A stretch of 26,223 bases of DNA from NCBI GenBank assembly GCA_023255765.1, contig JAGDVT010000017.1:1397-27619 (forward strand), in the 5' to 3' direction. Position 1 is the first letter of the stretch; each line of letters begins with the position of its first letter. Below are positions 22,255-26,223 of the stretch, piece by piece. The notes under the pieces are model-generated. The model was not told where the DNA came from, did not search any database, and saw only the letters and a program-made list of their open reading frames with translations. The DNA comes from Candidatus Paceibacter sp. (GTDB taxonomy: Bacteria > Patescibacteriota > Minisyncoccia > UBA6257 > HR35). The position numbers and the translations under genes were made by a program.

Positions 22255-24279
22255 TTATCTTACAATAGCGCCAAATTTTTCTTTTAATCTTTTAATTATC
22301 TTTTCCATTACCATATTAATTTCTTCTTCTGTTAAAGTTCTTTCAGGACTTCTAAATATTAAATGATATGCTATGCTTTTTTCATTATCTTTCAAGGGTG
22401 GACCTTGATAAATATCAAATAGCTCTATTTCTTCTAATAAATCTTTTGCTACTTCATAAATTTCGTTTTCTATTACATCAGATTGTATGTATTCAGGAAC
22501 TATCAAGGAAATATCTCTGAATACTGCTGGATAAGGGGGTATAGGTTGATAATATTTTTCTTCTCTGAAATATTTAAATAAATCATCTAGAGATAATTCT
22601 ATAACTAAAACTGGTTGTTCAATTCTATATTTATTTAAAATGTTTTTGTTTATTAACCCTATGAACCCTATATTTTTTTCAACTTCAGTATGAATAAAAC
22701 CAAAAAGATCAAATTCTTCTGTACCTAATTTTGCTGAAGAAATATGGAATTTTTCTATTCCTAAGGATTCTGCTATGTAATTTAAAATACTTTTACCATC
22801 AATCAAAATTTTATCTAAATTTTCGGAACTTAAAGTTATACACAGATTCTTTTTTTCGTTAATTTTATTGTTTACATATCCTCCCACATTACCAACCTCA
22901 AAAATATATATATCTTTTGTTTTAAGCCAATTATAATATCCTAAATTTTTTTCAACTGTTTTAATATGATTAATAAAAATAAAAGGTCTATAAAATTTAT
23001 ATAAATTACTAATAGGATTTAAAATTTCAATTGGAGTTGAGTAGTTTTTATTTATAAAAAGATTAAAATTTTCAAAATCTTTTTCATCTATAAAGTTATA
23101 AGTTAAAATTTCGTTTAAACCGATCTCTTTTAAGAAATTTTTAATTTTAATTTCAAAATCAATAAATTCATTAATTTTAGATATTTTATAAATAACAGGG
23201 AATCTAGTAGGTACTTTATCATATCCGTATATTCTAATAATTTCTTCAATTAAATCTACTTCATCTTTTAAATCAAGTCTTTCTAATGGTGTTTCTACAT
23301 ATATATATTCTTTTGTTTTTTTGATTACATTGCAATTTAAGCTTTTTAAAACTTTTAATATATACTCAGATTTGATTTCGAAACCTAAATAATCTTTAAT
23401 TTTTGCAAATCTTAATATAACTCTCTTGGGTTTTTCTATAGGTCTCAACTGAAAATATTTTTTTGCGATTTTACCTTTACAGAATTTACTTACAAGATAA
23501 GAAAGATATTCTAATGCTCTTAATACATTTATATCCGGCACACCTCTTTCAAACCTATAACTTGCTTCTGTTTGTAAATTTAAGGCTCTAGAGGTTTTAT
23601 AAATAATAGATGGTTCAAAAACTGCTGCTTCTACAAATATATTTTTTGTATCTAATGTAATTTCAGCTAGCTTAGAACCTTGAATTCCTGCTAAAGCTAA
23701 AATTTTTTTTGAATCAGCAATTACAATACTTCCTTTTGGTAACTTAAAAATTTCTCCCTTCAAAGAAACAAATTCTTCTGCTTCTTTAGCTTCTCTTATT
23801 ATTATTTTATTTTTTTCAATTTTAGCTAGATCAAAAACATGAAGAGGTGTGCCATATTTTATCATTACAAAATTACTTAAATCTACGATTAAATTAATAG
23901 AATTTAATCCATAATTTTCTAAAAATTCTTTTAGCCATTTAGGAGATTCATCATTTTTAACATCTAATATCACTCTTCCAAAATAATTTAAACATTTATC
24001 TGTTTTACATTCTATACTTATATAATCACTAAATTTCTTATTAATCTCTTTGAATTTAAATTTTGGTAGCTTAAATTTAATTCCAGTTAATGCAGAAATT
24101 TCTTTTGCTAGCCCAATTATATTTCCTGCATCAGCAAATCTATTTGGTAATATATCCACTTCAATACTCCCATTTTCTAAGATCGATTCAAAAGATTTTT
24201 TATTCAATAATTTAACAACTTGCCTCCAATTAGGTTTTTTTTCTAAATATTCTTCTATATCTTTTAATCTGAATTTCAT
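22255..24279 (-). CDS. pheT: Phenylalanyl-tRNA synthetase beta subunit, lacking the N-terminal tRNA-binding domain
   Basis: PheT forms the alpha2beta2 synthetase with PheS. The 674-residue chain is about 110-130 residues shorter than usual bacterial PheT. It starts directly in the B1-like segment (SIEVDILPNRFAD at 38-50) and lacks the EMAP/OB tRNA-binding domain normally inserted near the N-terminus. The B3/B4 editing region is present, with HVFDLAKI and EASYRFERGVPD. B5 has the DEVDLIEEIIRIYGYDKVP motif, and a C-terminal anticodon-binding (FDX-ACB) domain begins near 580 with YPAVFRDISLIV. It starts 4 nt after the pheS stop. Confidence 0.95.
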   Translation of the reverse strand: MKFRLKDIEEYLEKKPNWRQVVKLLNKKSFESILENGSIEVDILPNRFADAGNIIGLAKEISALTGIKFKLPKFKFKEINKKFSDYISIECKTDKCLNYFGRVILDVKNDESPKWLKEFLENYGLNSINLIVDLSNFVMIKYGTPLHVFDLAKIEKNKIIIREAKEAEEFVSLKGEIFKLPKGSIVIADSKKILALAGIQGSKLAEITLDTKNIFVEAAVFEPSIIYKTSRALNLQTEASYRFERGVPDINVLRALEYLSYLVSKFCKGKIAKKYFQLRPIEKPKRVILRFAKIKDYLGFEIKSEYILKVLKSLNCNVIKKTKEYIYVETPLERLDLKDEVDLIEEIIRIYGYDKVPTRFPVIYKISKINEFIDFEIKIKNFLKEIGLNEILTYNFIDEKDFENFNLFINKNYSTPIEILNPISNLYKFYRPFIFINHIKTVEKNLGYYNWLKTKDIYIFEVGNVGGYVNNKINEKKNLCITLSSENLDKILIDGKSILNYIAESLGIEKFHISSAKLGTEEFDLFGFIHTEVEKNIGFIGLINKNILNKYRIEQPVLVIELSLDDLFKYFREEKYYQPIPPYPAVFRDISLIVPEYIQSDVIENEIYEVAKDLLEEIELFDIYQGPPLKDNEKSIAYHLIFRSPERTLTEEEINMVMEKIIKRLKEKFGAIVR

Positions 24280-24283
24280 TTTT

Positions 24284-25294
24284 TTAAAATTGTTTAATAA
24301 ATCTTAAATCGCTTGAATGGAATAATCTTATATCTGGAATATTATATTTAAGCATAATTATTCTTTCAACACCCAAACCAAAAGCATATCCATAATATTT
24401 ATTAGTATCTATACCAGCCTCTTTTAGCACAAATGTATGTATCATGCCCGCTCCAGCTACTTCTAAATATCCACTATTTTTACAAACTTCACAGCCTCTT
24501 CCTTTACACAAAACGCATTCTATATCTACTTCCACACTAGGTTCAGTGAAGGGGAAATAAGAACTTCTAAAAATAACTTCTAGTTTTTTACCAAAATATT
24601 CTTCAAAAAATATAGAAAATATTCCTTTTAATTCCTGAATATTACAACCTTCACCCACCGCTAAACCTTCTAATTGATGAAATTGCATTTCATGTCTTGC
24701 ATCTGTAGCTTCGTGTCTGTATACTTTACCTGGTATTATAACTTTAAGAGGAGGATTTTTCTTTTTTAAAATTTCAACTTGATGAGCAGAAGTATGTGTT
24801 CTTAATAATAATTTTTCTTTTTGAGACTTAATCCATAAAGTACTCCACATATCCCTTGCAGGATGGTTTGGAGGAATATTTAAAGAATCAAAGTTTTCAT
24901 ACTCTGTTACTATTTCTCTTCCTAATTCAACATCGAAACCTATTTTAGAAAATATATTAATTATTTTATTAATAGATTGAGTAATAATATGAAGGTGACC
25001 TTTAGAAATTTTTCTGCCAGGATGATGAAGATCGAATTTAATAAATCTACCTACCTCTAATTTTTCTCGAAGCTCTTTGTATATTTTTTCAACTTCCTCT
25101 TTTACAAAATTAAAATAATTACCCAATTCTTTTCTCTCCTCTAAGGGCAAATTTACTATTTTATCTAATATATTTTTTAAAAGGCCTTTTTTACCCAAAA
25201 ATTTAATTCTAAAATTCTCTAAATCTTGCAAGCTTTTTATATTATTTTTAACTTCCTGTGCTTCTTTTAAAATACTATCTAATTCTTCTTTCAT
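24284..25294 (-). CDS. pheS: Phenylalanyl-tRNA synthetase alpha subunit
   Basis: PheS carries the class II active site for phenylalanyl-adenylate formation. The 336-residue protein has an N-terminal coiled coil (about 1-85), the HPxR-type start of the catalytic domain (LHHPGRKISKGHLH), motif 2 KVYRHEATDARHEMQFHQ, and FTEPSVEVDIEC. A cysteine-rich CVLCKGRGCEVCKNSG turn is followed by GAGMIH, and motif 3 is GLGVERIIML. The four cysteines could bind zinc. TATAAT boxes at 25307-25312 and 25314-25319 lie 12 and 19 nt upstream and there is no Shine-Dalgarno. recR ends 45 bp upstream. Confidence 0.97.
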   Translation of the reverse strand: MKEELDSILKEAQEVKNNIKSLQDLENFRIKFLGKKGLLKNILDKIVNLPLEERKELGNYFNFVKEEVEKIYKELREKLEVGRFIKFDLHHPGRKISKGHLHIITQSINKIINIFSKIGFDVELGREIVTEYENFDSLNIPPNHPARDMWSTLWIKSQKEKLLLRTHTSAHQVEILKKKNPPLKVIIPGKVYRHEATDARHEMQFHQLEGLAVGEGCNIQELKGIFSIFFEEYFGKKLEVIFRSSYFPFTEPSVEVDIECVLCKGRGCEVCKNSGYLEVAGAGMIHTFVLKEAGIDTNKYYGYAFGLGVERIIMLKYNIPDIRLFHSSDLRFIKQF

Positions 25295-25306
25295 TTTTTA
25301 ATTTAT

Positions 25307-25319
25307 ATTATATATTATA
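25307..25319 (-). promoter_or_regulatory. pheS overlapping -10 boxes
   Basis: Two TATAAT sequences on the minus strand 7 bp apart, 12 and 19 nt before the pheS ATG. Either would give a very short leader. Confidence 0.45.
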
Positions 25320-25339
25320 AATAATAATTTAAAGAATTT

Positions 25340-25927
25340 TTACAAACCCAACGCCTCTTTTAATGTATCTGGATCTATAAACTCTATTTCGCCTCCTGTT
25401 GGAATACCTTTCTTTGGTGTTTTTATTTCAATTTTAAATTGTGATAATATTCTGATAATCTCTTTTCTAAGAGGCTCTGCTTCTTTTGTAAATGGTAATG
25501 CTAATATTATTTCTTTTACATTTTTATCTTTTACTAATCTTTCTTTTAATTTTTCTAATCTTTCTTTAACAATATTTTTATTTTCAAAAGGCAGAAGTAG
25601 CCCTCCAATTACGAAATATAGACCTTTATATCTTTTAAGCTCTTCTATCGTAATTAAATCTGTTTCTCTTGCTACAATGCATAATTGACTTTTATTTCTT
25701 CGAATATCAGAACATATTAAACAAATTTCTTCATTAAGGGTTGGGAAATTGCATAAATTACAAAAATTTAAGTTTTCAACTAAAACCTGGAAATATTCTA
25801 CAAACTGCTTTTGCAATTTTTTATCTTGTTTTAAAAACCAAAAAAACAATCTCCATGCTTGCCTGGGCCCTATTTCAGGAAAAGAATCTATAAGTTGAAT
25901 AATTTTTTTAAAAAGAGGGTTAAGCAT
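25340..25927 (-). CDS. recR: Recombination protein RecR
   Basis: RecR works with RecO/RecF to load RecA on gapped DNA. The 195-residue protein has an N-terminal helix-hairpin-helix (FPEIGPRQAWRL, 16-27), a C4 zinc finger (Cys56, Cys59, Cys69, Cys72), and a Toprim domain (LCIVARETDLITIEELKRY, then YFVIGG near 104-109). The C-terminal KGIPTGGEIEFIDPDTLKEAL pattern matches the Walker-B-like RecR end. The EGEAT segment of many RecRs is replaced by KEAEP. TATAAT at 25938-25943 is 10 nt upstream of the ATG and overlaps the end of dgkA. Confidence 0.95.
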   Translation of the reverse strand: MLNPLFKKIIQLIDSFPEIGPRQAWRLFFWFLKQDKKLQKQFVEYFQVLVENLNFCNLCNFPTLNEEICLICSDIRRNKSQLCIVARETDLITIEELKRYKGLYFVIGGLLLPFENKNIVKERLEKLKERLVKDKNVKEIILALPFTKEAEPLRKEIIRILSQFKIEIKTPKKGIPTGGEIEFIDPDTLKEALGL

Positions 25928-25937
25928 AATTTAACAA

Positions 25938-25943
25938 ATTATA
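25938..25943 (-). promoter_or_regulatory. recR -10 box over the dgkA stop codon
   Basis: TATAAT on the minus strand 10 nt before the recR ATG; it includes the last bases of the upstream dgkA frame. Confidence 0.45.
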
Positions 25944-26223
25944 AAAATTTTTTTATAAATAAAAAAATAAATATAAAAATACTAAAAACTACTGACAAAA
26001 GTACTAAAAAACTGCCCATGTCTTTAATTATTTTTATTTTAGGATGAAAATCTTGCGTTATTATATTGCAAACTTCCTCAATGCATGTATTTATAGTTTC
26101 AGCAAAGAAAATTAAGATAACTGCTAATATTGTTAACAATAACTCTGTATAATTGAATTTAAAAAATATTGCAAGAATAAATACCAAAAATCCTATTAAT
26201 AAATTAAACTTAATATGTTTATG
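25939..26223 (-). CDS. dgkA: DgkA-family diacylglycerol/undecaprenol kinase (partial, cut by window edge)
   Basis: DgkA family enzymes are small trimeric membrane kinases; in many non-proteobacteria they phosphorylate undecaprenol, feeding wall synthesis. The visible 94 residues are open to the window end, so the N-terminus is missing. The family signature is AETINTCIEEVCNI followed by KDMGSFLVLLS (family ExxNTAxE and KDxxAxxV), between hydrophobic helices. The Ala usually after NT is Cys. recR follows 11 bp after the stop. Confidence 0.88.
   Translation of the reverse strand, partial: HKHIKFNLLIGFLVFILAIFFKFNYTELLLTILAVILIFFAETINTCIEEVCNIITQDFHPKIKIIKDMGSFLVLLSVVFSIFIFIFLFIKKFL

Noticed and set aside
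24507..24516. Match between an arm of element 1 (ACAAAACGC) and pheS
   Set aside because: A nine-base A-rich match without a partner match for the other arm is expected by chance in this window.
225..26187. Recoded UGA (glycine or tryptophan code)
   Set aside because: TGA terminates murF, apgM and the 76-codon gene at positions fitting family lengths and overlaps, and no conserved frame continues through TGA.

Overview
The window is a very AT-rich (roughly 25-30% GC by eye), tightly packed bacterial segment. Short core genes, stop/start overlaps, almost no Shine-Dalgarno sequences, a PheT without its N-terminal tRNA-binding domain, an archaeal-type phosphoglycerate mutase and FemAB/DegT/MurF cell-wall genes suggest a Candidate Phyla Radiation (Patescibacteria) genome. 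TGA ends several genes (murF, apgM, the 76-codon membrane gene), so this is not a UGA-as-glycine lineage. The taxonomic call is inference from gene style only.

Layout, mostly on the minus strand. At 1-4109 lie secA and dnaB. At 4187-4259 is tRNA-Arg(CCU). At 4286-6582 lies the most unusual region: five copies of a 65-68 bp structured element, all in one orientation, in units of about 127 bp, two on one side and three on the other of a 544-aa protein gene. At 6592-10404 is a murF / DegT-type aminotransferase / FemAB operon. At 10398-12877 are a Nudix hydrolase, a MOP-type flippase and a PAP2 phosphatase in divergent and convergent overlaps. At 12809-19137 is a shortened division and cell-wall cluster (mraZ, rsmH, ftsL-like, ftsI, small membrane protein) running without a gap into apgM and argS. 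The 19138-19586 gap has GTGG-repeat (MraZ-box-like) sites, three perfect DnaA boxes, and a 23-aa lysine/alanine gene with its own promoter and terminator. At 19587-26223 are murB, pepA, rpsR, pheT, pheS, recR and a partial dgkA.

The candidate new system is 4286-6582. On the minus strand each element reads as a small RNA gene. Four of five have a TATAAT exactly 8 nt before the conserved GGCAGGGGAG start, and all end in a matching stem followed by a T-rich tail. Inside the closing stem two hypervariable arms flank a constant small hairpin, the arrangement of one guide loop of an IS110-family bridge RNA. The protein they flank resembles IS110 transposases in its RuvC-like, coiled-coil and Transposase_20-like regions, but by eye the DEDD residues and the catalytic-serine segment are not preserved. 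I infer a domesticated, probably catalytically inactive IS110 relative with an array of single-loop guide-like RNAs. The family assignment rests on comparison from memory and needs a profile or structure search.

The other genes mostly build and divide the cell envelope: MurB and MurF make precursor, DgkA and PAP2 handle the lipid carrier, a flippase moves lipid-linked material, FemAB may add bridge residues, and FtsI/FtsL/RsmH/MraZ serve septation. Translation genes (argS, pheST, rpsR, tRNA-Arg), secretion (secA) and replication/repair (dnaB, recR) fill the rest. Many transcription units start with a TATAAT-like box only 6-12 nt before the ATG, suggesting leaderless mRNAs.
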